Assembly (NCBI GenBank): GCA_937900425.1
Contig: CALCDT010000156.1
Span: 16,731 to 80,730 of the forward strand
Source of the DNA: an uncultured Alphaproteobacteria bacterium
Lineage (GTDB): Bacteria; Pseudomonadota; Alphaproteobacteria; Rhizobiales; Pleomorphomonadaceae
Direction of reading: 5' to 3'
Length of the DNA: 64,000 bases
Under the pieces are notes generated by a model, which was not told where the DNA came from, did no database searches, and saw nothing but the letters and a program-made list of their open reading frames with translations. Shown piece after piece: positions 53,641 through 62,185 of this stretch (the stretch's first letter is position 1; the number at the start of each line of letters is the position of its first letter). Both the position numbers and the translations under genes were made by a program.

Positions 53641-55489
53641 TCTCTCTCTGCCTCTTAATCGCGGTCTTCACCGGCCGCGACACCTGCCCCCGATCCCAAA
53701 TATCGAAGACGCCCTTAGCCCAAGCCTGGTCCCCGATCTTCGGGACGATGTTCGCTTGGATTTGCGCGGCCGGACGCTCGCCAAGGAAGGCGGCGAGCCT
53801 TGCGCCTTGGGGCGGATCGGCTTCGGCTACGACGAGGCACGCTTCCAGAATGGCTGGCACACCCCACTCCTGCTCCTGCCGCGCACGATCTAACAGTCGG
53901 TCCATAATGACGGTGGTTTCGGTCCGAGGCACCCTGAGGAGTCGATCCTTCAAGCTCGACGCCATTTCGGGGTGCTGTAGGAGCGCGGTCAGGAGCTCGG
54001 CTGCTTCCGAGGAAAGCCGGTCCTCCGGTGTGATCAGTGGCGCATGCTCGCGGCTCACATATAGCGCGCCGCGCAGGTCCGTATCTGCGAGCGCCGGCGG
54101 CAGCGTCAGCCACTCGGCGAAGAACGGATCGTCGAACGGCGCCGGAAGGGTCTGATCCTGGCCGGCGATCTCCTTCTGCTCCCACTCGGCGAGGAAAGTG
54201 GGCTTCCCGGTATCGCTGGCGCTCACGCGCGCCATCAGTTCGGCGAACGCCTTGGGGCTTCCGAGCCGCTCGAACAGTAGGAGCTTGGCCAGAACGGCCT
54301 CGTCCACACCGACGCCCTGCGCATTTGAGATGGTCATGCGGATGGCGAGGGCGTTCAGAAATCGCTTTATTAGGCGGGGGTTGCCGAGGATGCCCGACGC
54401 CGTGGTCATGAGCGGCGCCAGCCGGTCCGCCGTGTCGAAGCGGCCGATCAGCTCGGCCGGCAAAGGATCATGCAGCGATTGGACGAACGCGCGATCGACG
54501 CGCTTGCCGGCCCAGGTCTGCTTGAGCTGGGCGACAACACCCGCGCGGATCTTCTCCTTCACGTCGTCGCCGAGTTCGCTATTCTCGACGAACAGCATCA
54601 TCATGTATGCGCGCACCTCCTGAGTGCCGAGCGGCGGCACCCGGATCGGCACCTGGATCAGCTTGTCGAAATAACTGGTGACCAGAAGGTCGTCCGGTAC
54701 GCCCTCGAAGTGCCGGCGAACGGCATGTTTGATCATGTCGTTGTCGGCGGCGATCACAAAGGCCGTGTTCTTCAGGAACAGGAACAACCGGATGGCCTCG
54801 AGCGTCGAGATCGTTGTCTCGGGCAGGCAGCGGTCGAGGTCGTCGATCAGCACCACGAGAGTGACCCCGAGCTCCTCCAATGTCTCTTCGAAATTGTCAC
54901 GGAGGGCTTGGATCTCCTTGGGCGGCGATGTTTCCTCTTTCGGGTTCAGCAGTCCGCCGGCGGTTTCGGCCACCTCGCCAGCCTTGCCTTTCGCCTCCTC
55001 GATCAGTTTGGCGTCCACGCCGCCCGAGAAGAAGCGCTGGCCAAGCCCCCACACTTCGCCGATCAATCCGGTTGGCGGCAGACCGAGTGACATTGCTACC
55101 GTGGAGCCGGCGACGAGCTTTGCCGCGCGCAACCAGTTCACGCGCTTCACCAGCGCTTTAGCCTTGTCGATAGCCTTCCCGCGCGCCTTTGCTTCCTTCT
55201 CCAGCTTGGTCGCAATCACATCCATGAGCGCGGCCCGCGCGTCGTCATAACCTTGGTAAAGCCAAGCGTTGAACTCGACGAATACGAACTCCCGCTCCCC
55301 TTCCTTGCGTGGCCGAGCATCCAAGGACGCTTGGGTAAGCTTGATCATCGAAGACTTGCCGATCCCCCAAGCACCGGACACGCCGATGGAGATTGGTCGC
55401 CCCCGCGCCTGAACGATAATCTCCGCTACGGTGTCAGCCACTCCGGAGAAGTTCAGGAAATCACGTTCGGTTTCATTATCAGGCCACAT
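53621..55489 (-). CDS. qatA: QatA, KAP-family P-loop NTPase of the Qat system
   Basis: A 622-residue KAP-family NTPase. Walker A is GAWGIGKSS at residues 39-47 and Walker B VVLIDDLDRC near 215. Between them is a weakly hydrophobic insertion (LVAGSTVAMSLGLPPTGLIG), the usual place of membrane segments in KAP proteins. It starts the reverse-strand qatABCD operon and faces the abiE operon across a 182-base divergent region. KAP NTPases are common sensor or effector modules in phage defence. Confidence 0.92.
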   Translation of the reverse strand: MWPDNETERDFLNFSGVADTVAEIIVQARGRPISIGVSGAWGIGKSSMIKLTQASLDARPRKEGEREFVFVEFNAWLYQGYDDARAALMDVIATKLEKEAKARGKAIDKAKALVKRVNWLRAAKLVAGSTVAMSLGLPPTGLIGEVWGLGQRFFSGGVDAKLIEEAKGKAGEVAETAGGLLNPKEETSPPKEIQALRDNFEETLEELGVTLVVLIDDLDRCLPETTISTLEAIRLFLFLKNTAFVIAADNDMIKHAVRRHFEGVPDDLLVTSYFDKLIQVPIRVPPLGTQEVRAYMMMLFVENSELGDDVKEKIRAGVVAQLKQTWAGKRVDRAFVQSLHDPLPAELIGRFDTADRLAPLMTTASGILGNPRLIKRFLNALAIRMTISNAQGVGVDEAVLAKLLLFERLGSPKAFAELMARVSASDTGKPTFLAEWEQKEIAGQDQTLPAPFDDPFFAEWLTLPPALADTDLRGALYVSREHAPLITPEDRLSSEAAELLTALLQHPEMASSLKDRLLRVPRTETTVIMDRLLDRARQEQEWGVPAILEACLVVAEADPPQGARLAAFLGERPAAQIQANIVPKIGDQAWAKGVFDIWDRGQVSRPVKTAIKRQRENGNVAV

Positions 55490-55606
55490 CGGCTTTGTAC
55501 TATTGCCCCTCGCGACTCAGGCCAGCTCAGCGCCCACAGCCCACTTTAGAACAATTGCCGAACGTAATGCGAGTTCGGTTTGCGCCCTGCGCTTCTTAGC
55601 AGGTTT

Positions 55607-55672
55607 TGTCCGAAAAATGTAGCATGCTTCGGACACTTTCTGTTGTCCGAAATATGCGGCATACTTCGGACA
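55607..55672 (+). promoter_or_regulatory. Two 29-bp palindromic operators of the abiE operon
   Basis: Two palindromes, 55607-55635 and 55644-55672, each have outer arms TGTCCGAA and TTCGGACA and inner ATG/GCAT arms. They start 37 bases apart and the second ends on the A of the abiEi start codon. Paired inverted repeats in front of abiE are the known binding sites for AbiEi autorepression. The qatA gene is transcribed in the other direction from just beyond. Confidence 0.8.
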
Positions 55673-56337
55673 TGACCAATAGCGCCCACCAACCCGGTTC
55701 CGATCTCCGTAGTCGCTTGCTCGGCCGAATCGCCGAGCAACAGGGCGAGGTGTGGACGCCCAGCGATTTCGCCGATCTCGGCAGCCGAGACGCTGTCGAT
55801 AAATCGCTGCAGCGCTTGGCAGCCGCAGGCGAACTCCGGCGGATCGACCGAGGCCTCTATGACCGTCCAAGCGTCAACAGCCTGACCGGCCGTCCGACCG
55901 TGCCGGACTATCGCGCCGTCATCCGCGCGGTCGCCCGGCGGGACAAAGCGCGCTTCGTTGTGGACGGCATGACCGCCGCCAACGATCTCGGCCTCACCAC
56001 CGCGGTCCCCGCCCACATCGAGGTCCTGGTCGACGCGCGCCTGAAGCCCATCAAGCTCGGCAATCAGGAAATCCACTTCAAGTCCGCTGCGGCAAGCCGG
56101 CTCTACTGGGCCGGCCGGCCGGCAATGCGCGTCGTCCAGGCTCTGCACTGGCTCCAGGACGTGTTGAACGACGACGACGAGCGCAGCCGCGTCACCGAGG
56201 TTCTTCGCCGGCTGCTCGCCGATCCGGACCACGGCCGGGCCATTCGTGATGATCTGCGTGAAGGACTGTCGGCCCTCCCCATCTGGATGCAGGAATTCCT
56301 GCGCCCACTGATCGTCGGCGAGGGCGCGAAGACATGA
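55672..56337 (+). CDS. abiEi: AbiEi-type antitoxin (DUF6088)
   Basis: A 221-residue protein. The N-terminal winged-helix domain (about 12-70: RSRLLGRIAEQQGEVWTPSDFADLGSRDAVDKSLQRL, read in order) binds DNA, and the rest is the antitoxin domain of the AbiEi/DUF6088 group (GRPTVPDYRAVIRAVARRDKARFVVDGMTAANDLGLTT, spread over 85-120). The ATG at 55672 is favoured because the second operator ends on it; a TTG start at 55606 would place both operators inside the gene. It pairs with the AbiEii gene in a type IV toxin-antitoxin arrangement. Confidence 0.88.
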   Translation: MTNSAHQPGSDLRSRLLGRIAEQQGEVWTPSDFADLGSRDAVDKSLQRLAAAGELRRIDRGLYDRPSVNSLTGRPTVPDYRAVIRAVARRDKARFVVDGMTAANDLGLTTAVPAHIEVLVDARLKPIKLGNQEIHFKSAAASRLYWAGRPAMRVVQALHWLQDVLNDDDERSRVTEVLRRLLADPDHGRAIRDDLREGLSALPIWMQEFLRPLIVGEGAKT

Positions 56338-57371
56338 CTGCCGAGGCTTACGCAGCGGTCGTCCACGCTCCGGCCCGCGACCGCCTCGACCTGTTTCTGT
56401 CGACCGCCAATCGGCTCGGCGCACCGATCGGCAACATCGAGAAGGACTTCTGGGTCTGCTGGACGCTCGACGCGCTCTACCACCGCCTCCCGGCAGACCG
56501 GCCGCGCCTCCTCTTCAAAGGCGGCACCTCTCTGTCCAAAGCCTATGGCCTCATCAACCGGTTCTCGGAGGACATCGACGTCACGGTCTTCCGCGATGAT
56601 CTCGAACAAGCCGCAACTGTCGAGGAACTGGAGGCACTCTCCGGCAACAAGCGCCGCGCCCGGCTCGACGCCATCCGCGACGCCTGCCGCGCCTACATAA
56701 CCGGCCCGCTTCGCGAGAGCCTAGCCGGTCTCCTGGCCGAGGCGACGGGTGGAGCTGGGCGTGTGGAGGTCGATCAAGCCGATCCCGACGGGCAGACACT
56801 CCTTCTCTGGTATCCGGAGGTCGAGCCGCGCGACGACGCCTATGTGCGCCCGGCCGTGCGGATCGAGTCGGGCGCAAAGTCTGCGCTCGATCCCAACCGT
56901 CCCGTCCTGATCAGGCCCTACATTGCCGATGAGACTCCGAACCTGGACCTGTCGGTCCCGGAGGTCACAACCATCGAGCCAGGCCGGACCTTCTGGGACA
57001 AGGTCGTGATCGCTCACGGCTTGCGGCGATGGTTCGAGCGGCGCGGCGTGCTGCGCCAGGAGGGGCAGCGCGTTTCCCGCCACTATTATGACCTGCACCA
57101 GCTGCTCGCCTCGGACGTGGGAAAAGACGCGCTGGGGGATCTGGATCTGGCGCGCGACTGCGTGCGTCACGCGCGCATGTTCTTCGACCGCGCGGACTTC
57201 GACCTTGCCTCGGCGCAGCCGGGCACGTTCGCGATCGCGCCGGTTGAGGGCATGGTCGATGCGCTTCGCCGCGACTACGCCAACACCGCCGCGATGATCT
57301 TCGGAGAGCCTCCAAGCTTCGACGCCATTCTTGAGTCCCTGGTTCGGCTCGAGGCGGCTGCGAACGGTTAA
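56334..57371 (+). CDS. abiEii: AbiEii nucleotidyltransferase toxin
   Basis: A 345-residue AbiEii/AbiGii-type nucleotidyltransferase. The family's active site is visible near residues 62-85: LLFKGGTSLSKAYGL followed by FSEDIDVTV with the paired acidic residues. A Lys in FWDKVVIAHG and a late HYYDLHQLL motif complete the set. Such toxins halt growth of phage-infected cells. It overlaps the antitoxin gene by 4 bases (ATGA). Confidence 0.9.
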   Translation: MTAEAYAAVVHAPARDRLDLFLSTANRLGAPIGNIEKDFWVCWTLDALYHRLPADRPRLLFKGGTSLSKAYGLINRFSEDIDVTVFRDDLEQAATVEELEALSGNKRRARLDAIRDACRAYITGPLRESLAGLLAEATGGAGRVEVDQADPDGQTLLLWYPEVEPRDDAYVRPAVRIESGAKSALDPNRPVLIRPYIADETPNLDLSVPEVTTIEPGRTFWDKVVIAHGLRRWFERRGVLRQEGQRVSRHYYDLHQLLASDVGKDALGDLDLARDCVRHARMFFDRADFDLASAQPGTFAIAPVEGMVDALRRDYANTAAMIFGEPPSFDAILESLVRLEAAANG

Positions 57372-57452
57372 GGGGAAGGCCTTCCCCTGCGGCCGAGCCA
57401 GGTGTCTCGGCCGACCCCTTCCACCGGGGAACACCCCTTGGGCGCCCCCGAG

Positions 57453-57526
57453 AGAGTGAGAGTGCTGACCGGGTTTCCGTGACGGGTTGAGAGCTGGAGG
57501 AGAGGCCTCCGGCGCCCGTCGCGGAG
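57453..57526 (+). promoter_or_regulatory. Structured leader copy 1, upstream of ardC
   Basis: Starts AGAGTGAGAG, then CGTGACGGGTTG, and ends GCCCGTCGCGGAG, 7 bases before the ardC ATG. GACGGG pairs with CCCGTC, and within it GGAGG pairs with CCTCC. The same architecture recurs before the parB-like gene with a different inner stem. The GCGGAG end may also be the ribosome site. Confidence 0.65.
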
Positions 57527-57533
57527 AACCGCG

Positions 57534-58493
57534 ATGGCCACGAAAGCCGCACGCGTCCGGCATGGCGCCGAGAGAGCCAGCCTCTATGACGACATCACGA
57601 ACAGGATCATCGCCGAGCTCGAGAGGGGCTGCGTCCCCTGGGTCCAGCCCTGGGGAACCGCCGCAGCGAAGGCGCCGCTGGCGATGCCAGGGAACGCGGC
57701 GACAGGACGTCAATATTCCGGGATCAACGTCCTCATCCTCTGGGGCGCCGTCATCGAGCACGGCTTTCCCGGCCAGAGCTGGCTCACCTTCCGCCAGGCC
57801 CTCTCGCTCGGCGGCAACGTGCGCAAAGGCGAGCGCGGCACGACCGTCGTTTACGCCGACCGCTTCATTCCCGACGAGGAGAAGAAGCGGGCGCGGGACA
57901 CCGGCGAGGAGGCCCAGGCGATCCCGTTCCTCAAGCGCTTCACGGTCTTCAATACGGCGCAGTGCGAAAACCTGCCCAAGAGCATCGCGGCGGCAGCCCC
58001 GCCACCGCCCGCGGACCTGATCGAGCCCAGGGTCGAAGCGCTGATCGAGGCGACCGGCATCGACTTCCGCATCGGCGGCAATCACGCCTACTATTCTCCC
58101 GCGCACGACTATGTGCAGGTCCCGCCGCCCCAGGCGTATTTCGAGCCGATCAACTGGCATCGCACGGCGCTGCACGAGCTCGGGCACGCCACAGGTCATA
58201 GTTCGCGCCTCGATCGAGATCTCACCGGGTCGTTCGGCTCGAAGAAATACGCCTTCGAGGAACTGGTCGCCGAGATGAACGCCGCCTTCTGCTGCGCATC
58301 GCTCGGCATCGTGCCGACGGTGCGGCACGCCGACTATATCGCCTCCTGGCTCCAGCTCCTGCGCGACGACAACCGGGCGATCGTCCGCGCGGCCTCGCAG
58401 GCGAGCAGGGCCGCCGACTTTCTGCTCGCCTTCCTGCCGGAGCAGTGTTCCGGAGAAGAGGCCGAAGCTCCCGCCGAACGGGCGGCGGCCTGA
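57534..58493 (+). CDS. ardC: ArdC-family antirestriction protein
   Basis: A 319-residue two-domain protein. The N-terminal ssDNA-binding domain (about 15-130: YDDITNRIIAELERGCVPWVQPW, NVLILWGA, WLTFRQALSLGGNVRKGERGT in order) is followed by a zincin-like peptidase domain with the zinc motif HELGH near residue 215 and a downstream Glu in FEELVAEMNAAF. ArdC proteins are carried by plasmids and ICEs and protect incoming DNA from host restriction after transfer. It is the first of the backbone genes after the defence block and is preceded by the structured leader. Confidence 0.93.
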   Translation: MATKAARVRHGAERASLYDDITNRIIAELERGCVPWVQPWGTAAAKAPLAMPGNAATGRQYSGINVLILWGAVIEHGFPGQSWLTFRQALSLGGNVRKGERGTTVVYADRFIPDEEKKRARDTGEEAQAIPFLKRFTVFNTAQCENLPKSIAAAAPPPPADLIEPRVEALIEATGIDFRIGGNHAYYSPAHDYVQVPPPQAYFEPINWHRTALHELGHATGHSSRLDRDLTGSFGSKKYAFEELVAEMNAAFCCASLGIVPTVRHADYIASWLQLLRDDNRAIVRAASQASRAADFLLAFLPEQCSGEEAEAPAERAAA

Positions 58494-58583
58494 ATTCCGG
58501 AAAGCCGGAGAACCGGCGTTACGCCTCTCCGGCTCGGCGGCTTTGCGCTCCTCCTGATGCGCGGTTGTGCGGCGCCGACCTCC

Positions 58584-58658
58584 AGAGTGAGAGGGCGGCG
58601 CTGCGCTTCGTGACGGGTTGGAGGCCGAGAGAGAGGCTTTCGGCCGCCCGTCGCGGAG
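58584..58658 (+). promoter_or_regulatory. Structured leader copy 2, upstream of the parB-like gene
   Basis: Same blocks as copy 1 (AGAGTGAGAG, CGTGACGGGTTG, AGAGGC, GCCCGTCGCGGAG) in the same order and nearly the same length (75 against 74 bases). The outer GACGGG/CCCGTC stem is conserved, and the inner stem is now GGCCGA/TCGGCC, so pairing is kept while sequence differs. It ends 9 bases before the ATG. Confidence 0.65.
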
Positions 58659-58667
58659 TACATCATC

Positions 58668-60779
58668 ATGGCTACTGCTGCGAAGAAGATCACCCTGTCG
58701 CCATCGCGCGACATCCCCTTCAACAAGCTGGTGTTGAGCCAGTCCAACGTCCGGCGCGTGAAGGCCGGGGTTTCGATCGAGGAACTCGCCGAGGACATTG
58801 CCCGGCGCGGCCTGCTCCAGGGCCTCAGCGTCCGGCCTGTCGTCGACGAAGCCGGAGTCGAGACCGGCATGTTCGAGATCCCGGCGGGCGGCCGGCGCTA
58901 CCGCGCGCTGGAGCTGCTGGTGAAGCAGAAGCGGCTGGCGAAGACCGCGCCCGTGCCCTGCGTCGTGCGCGAAGCGGGCATCGCCGAGGAGGACTCGCTC
59001 GCCGAGAACGTCCAACGCGCGCCGCTCCATCCGCTGGACCAGTTCCGCGCATTCCTGGCGCTCAAGGAGAAGGGCCAGTCCGAGGAGGAGATGGCTGCCG
59101 CCTTCTTCGTCTCGGTCAATGTCGTCAAGCAGCGGCTGAAGCTCGCCTCGGTCTCGCCGAAGCTGCTCGACGTCTATGCCGAGGACGGCATGACGCTCGA
59201 TCAGTTGATGGCCTTCACCGTCTCGGGCGATCACGAGCGTCAGGAACGGGTGTTCGAGCGGCTGCAGCAGTCCTACGACAAGCAGCCTTATGTCATCCGG
59301 CGCATGCTCACCGAAGGCGCGGTGCGCGCCTCCGACAAGCGGGCGCAATTCATCGGCGTCGAAGCCTATCTCGAGGCAGGCGGCACGATCCTGCGCGACC
59401 TCTTCCAGGGCGACGATGGCGGCTGGCTACAGGACGTCGCGCTCGTCGACATGATGGTGGCCGAGAAGCTGCGCGAGGAATCGCAGGCAATCGCCGCCGA
59501 AGGCTGGAAGTGGATCGAGGTCGCTCCTGACTTCGCCTACGGCCATACCTTCGGCCTTCGCCAGCTCCGCGGCGAACCCGCGCCGCTCTCGGCCGAAGAG
59601 GAGGCGGCCCGCAACGTCTTGCAGGCGGAGTTTGACCGCCTCACCGAGGAATACGCCGACGCCGACGAACTGCCGGAGGAGATCGATGAGCGCTTTGGCG
59701 AGCTCGAAACCGCGCTCGAAGCGTTCGAGGCGAGGCCGCTGACCTTCGATCCGGCCGAGATCGCGCGCGCCGGTGCGTTCGTCAGCATCGGACATGATGG
59801 CCGGCTCCGCGTGGAGCGTGGCTATGTCCGCCCGGAGGACGAGAAGCGCGTTGCCCCGGAGGCCGGCTCGGCGGACGGAGCCGAGCAGCCGGTCGCTGCA
59901 GCGAACGACGATGCGGACGGCAGCGAGACGATCGACGCATCCGAGCCTCTGGCCGAGGCGGAGGAGGATGATAGCCTTGCGCCGATCTCGGACCGGCTCC
60001 TGACGGAGTTGACCGCGCATCGTACGCTCGGCCTGCGCAAAGCGCTCGGCGAGCGTCCCGACGTCGCGTTCCTTGCGGCGCTTCACGCTCTGACGCTCAA
60101 GGTCTTCTACCACTATGGCTCGGACAGCTGCCTTGAGCTTGATCTGAAGAGCGTGGGCTTCAGCGCGCAGGCGCCGGGGCTGAACGACAGTGCATCCGCA
60201 TTGGCGATCACCGCCCGGCACGAGAGCTGGGGGAAGCGCCTGCCCAAGGAATCCGGCGACCTCTGGGATGTTCTCCAGCAGCTCGACGGGCAGAGCCAGG
60301 CGGAACTGTTCGCTCACGTCGTCGGACTCTCGGTGAACGCCGTGCATGAGCCGTGGAACAGGCGGCCGCGCGCGCTCGTTCATGCGGATCGCCTGGCCGG
60401 GGCAGTCGACCTCGACATGGCCGCCGCAGGCTGGACCCCGACGGTGGACACCTTCCTCGGCCGTGTCACGAAGGCGCGCATCCTCCATGCCGTCGCGGAA
60501 GCGAAGGGTCAGGTCGCGGCCGACCGGATCGCCCACCTCAAGAAGGGCGACATGGCCTCCGAAGCCGAACTTCTGCTGGCCGGCAGCGGCTGGCTTCCCG
60601 AGCCGCTGCGCACGCCTGGGCGCGTGTGGAACGAGGCGATCGGCACTGACAGCGCCGACGCCGAACCGGCCGGCGAAGAAACGGCCGCCGACGGCGGCGA
60701 AACGGTCATGGCCGATGAGGGGCTTACGGAGGAGAATGAGCCTGCCGACGACGCCCCCCATGCGATCGCGGCCGAGTAA
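58668..60779 (+). CDS. ParB/RepB/Spo0J-type partition-like protein, long ICE/plasmid form
   Basis: A 703-residue protein. The ParB N-terminal domain covers about 12-120 with the nucleotide-binding motifs GGRRYRAL and AENVQR, and a helix-turn-helix-like segment SEEEMAAAFFVSVNVVKQRLKLA follows near 145. The long C-terminal part (about 200-700) is acidic, with no named domain, and is typical of the roughly 700-residue ParB-like proteins on alphaproteobacterial plasmids and ICEs. No parA is adjacent, so a role in transfer or element regulation is as likely as partition. Confidence 0.9.
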   Translation: MATAAKKITLSPSRDIPFNKLVLSQSNVRRVKAGVSIEELAEDIARRGLLQGLSVRPVVDEAGVETGMFEIPAGGRRYRALELLVKQKRLAKTAPVPCVVREAGIAEEDSLAENVQRAPLHPLDQFRAFLALKEKGQSEEEMAAAFFVSVNVVKQRLKLASVSPKLLDVYAEDGMTLDQLMAFTVSGDHERQERVFERLQQSYDKQPYVIRRMLTEGAVRASDKRAQFIGVEAYLEAGGTILRDLFQGDDGGWLQDVALVDMMVAEKLREESQAIAAEGWKWIEVAPDFAYGHTFGLRQLRGEPAPLSAEEEAARNVLQAEFDRLTEEYADADELPEEIDERFGELETALEAFEARPLTFDPAEIARAGAFVSIGHDGRLRVERGYVRPEDEKRVAPEAGSADGAEQPVAAANDDADGSETIDASEPLAEAEEDDSLAPISDRLLTELTAHRTLGLRKALGERPDVAFLAALHALTLKVFYHYGSDSCLELDLKSVGFSAQAPGLNDSASALAITARHESWGKRLPKESGDLWDVLQQLDGQSQAELFAHVVGLSVNAVHEPWNRRPRALVHADRLAGAVDLDMAAAGWTPTVDTFLGRVTKARILHAVAEAKGQVAADRIAHLKKGDMASEAELLLAGSGWLPEPLRTPGRVWNEAIGTDSADAEPAGEETAADGGETVMADEGLTEENEPADDAPHAIAAE

Positions 60780-60801
60780 CCGTCAACGACTTGCATGACT
60801 G

Positions 60802-60831
60802 GGCCCGCCGGCCACGGCGGGCCTTCTTTTT
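60802..60831 (+). terminator. Rho-independent terminator after the parB-like gene
   Basis: Stem GGCCCGCC with GGCGGGCC (8 pairs), loop of 6 bases, then TTCTTTTT. It lies 22 bases after the parB-like stop and ends 12 bases before the next ATG. Confidence 0.9.
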
Positions 60832-60843
60832 GAGGAGCGCATC

Positions 60844-61875
60844 ATGGCGGACTCGCCCCATAGCCTCGCGCGCCGCCTTGCCGACCGGGCCGAGGCGGTG
60901 TGCCGCCATTATCTGTCGAACGGCCGCCGCCACAGTAGCTACTGGCTCGTCGGCGACGTGCGCAACACACCGGGCCGCTCGATGTTCGTCCGGCTCAAGG
61001 ACTCTCCGAAAGGGCCTGCTGGCAAGTGGACAGATGCCGCCACCGGCGAGCACGGCGATCTGCTCGACGTGATCCGGGAGAGCTGCGGTCTCGCCGACTT
61101 CAGGGACGTCGTCTCCGAGGCCCGAACCTTCCTCAGCATGCCGCCATCCGAGCCGACACCGACGGCGGTGCGCCAGGCCCCGGCACCGCATGGCTCGCCC
61201 GAAGCCGCCCGGCGCCTGTTTGCGATGTCGCAGCCGATCACGGGAACGCTCGTGCAATCGTATCTCCGCGAACGCGGCATTACGGATTTACGCGGAACCG
61301 GAAATCTGCGTTTCCACCCGCGCTGCTACTATCGGCCGGACGAGCATTCGCCGAACGAAACCTGGCCGGCGATGATCGCAGCCGTCACCGACCTTGGCGG
61401 CCGGATCACCGGCGCGCATCGCACCTGGCTCGATCCGCGGCGCCGTGACAAGGCTCCGCTCGACACGCCGAGGCGAGCGATGGGCGATCTTCTCGGCAAC
61501 GCAGTCCGCTTTGGAGTCGGCGGCGAAGTCATGGCGGCCGGCGAAGGCGTCGAAACGGTGCTGTCGGTTAGACAGGTCCTGCCCGACATGCCAATGCTGG
61601 CCGCGCTCTCGGCAGCGCATCTCGGTGCCATCCTGTTCCCGGGCACGCTGCGGCGGCTCTACATCCTGCGCGACGACGATCCGGCCGGCGATGGCGCGCG
61701 TGACAGCCTGATCGAACGGGCGAACGCGGTCGGGATCGAGGCGATCGTCATCTCGCCCCAACTCGGAGACTTCAACGAGGATCTCCGCACGCTTGGCGTT
61801 GACGCGCTGCGCAGCCAGACGCGGATGCAGATCGGACCGCAGGACGTCGCACGCTTCATGACGCTGGCGGCTTAG
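60844..61875 (+). CDS. Toprim-domain protein (DUF7146 type)
   Basis: A 343-residue protein. The N-terminal region (about 1-200) is the DUF7146/virulence-associated E-like zinc-less primase segment with KWTDAATGEHGDLLDVIRE and YLRERGIT. The C-terminal Toprim domain (about 225-325) has VMAAGEGVETVLS with the catalytic Glu and YILRDDDPAGDGA with the acidic DxD. It probably acts as a primase- or nuclease-like enzyme in element replication or transfer. Its ribosome site GAGGAG follows the terminator directly. Confidence 0.87.
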   Translation: MADSPHSLARRLADRAEAVCRHYLSNGRRHSSYWLVGDVRNTPGRSMFVRLKDSPKGPAGKWTDAATGEHGDLLDVIRESCGLADFRDVVSEARTFLSMPPSEPTPTAVRQAPAPHGSPEAARRLFAMSQPITGTLVQSYLRERGITDLRGTGNLRFHPRCYYRPDEHSPNETWPAMIAAVTDLGGRITGAHRTWLDPRRRDKAPLDTPRRAMGDLLGNAVRFGVGGEVMAAGEGVETVLSVRQVLPDMPMLAALSAAHLGAILFPGTLRRLYILRDDDPAGDGARDSLIERANAVGIEAIVISPQLGDFNEDLRTLGVDALRSQTRMQIGPQDVARFMTLAA

Positions 61876-62185
61876 CCGACACGAGGAACGTGGCGGCGGA
61901 TGCCGCCATGCCCCCGCGGATGCGTCATTCCGTCTGAGAGGACCGCGCTGCGGCCTTCGAGAGGGCGATCGGCCCACAAGCCGGCCAGCCCGGCAATGGC
62001 GGCGGCCGGCTATTTTCCGTCGGCGCTTGCCGCGCCTTTCCATCGCGAGGCAAAATAGCCGGCCTTAGCCATCCTCCGCGGAGGCTTCGGCCCTGCGCTT
62101 TTCTTCGGGTGCCGGGGCCATCCGGCCCGTGGGCTTCGTCGCCATGAAGGCCGCGATGGTCGCGGTCCAATCGACGGAAAACCCC
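61876..62185. other. Intergenic region with long inverted repeat
   Basis: A 310-base gap between the Toprim and DUF2493 genes. No gene is supported. It holds the 13-base inverted repeat listed separately. In-frame GTG/ATG codons at 62129 and 62144 would extend the next gene but lack good ribosome sites. Confidence 0.5.
62004..62064. repeat. 13-bp perfect inverted repeat with 35-base loop
   Basis: GGCCGGCTATTTT at 62004-62016 and its exact reverse complement at 62052-62064. The AT-ended arms and long loop are unlike a simple terminator. It could act as a bidirectional terminator, a replication or transfer signal, or a binding site. Confidence 0.7.

Noticed and set aside
57453..58658. Reading the two leader copies as transposon terminal repeats
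   Set aside because: They are direct, not inverted, diverged in their inner parts with pairing kept, and each sits just before a start codon.
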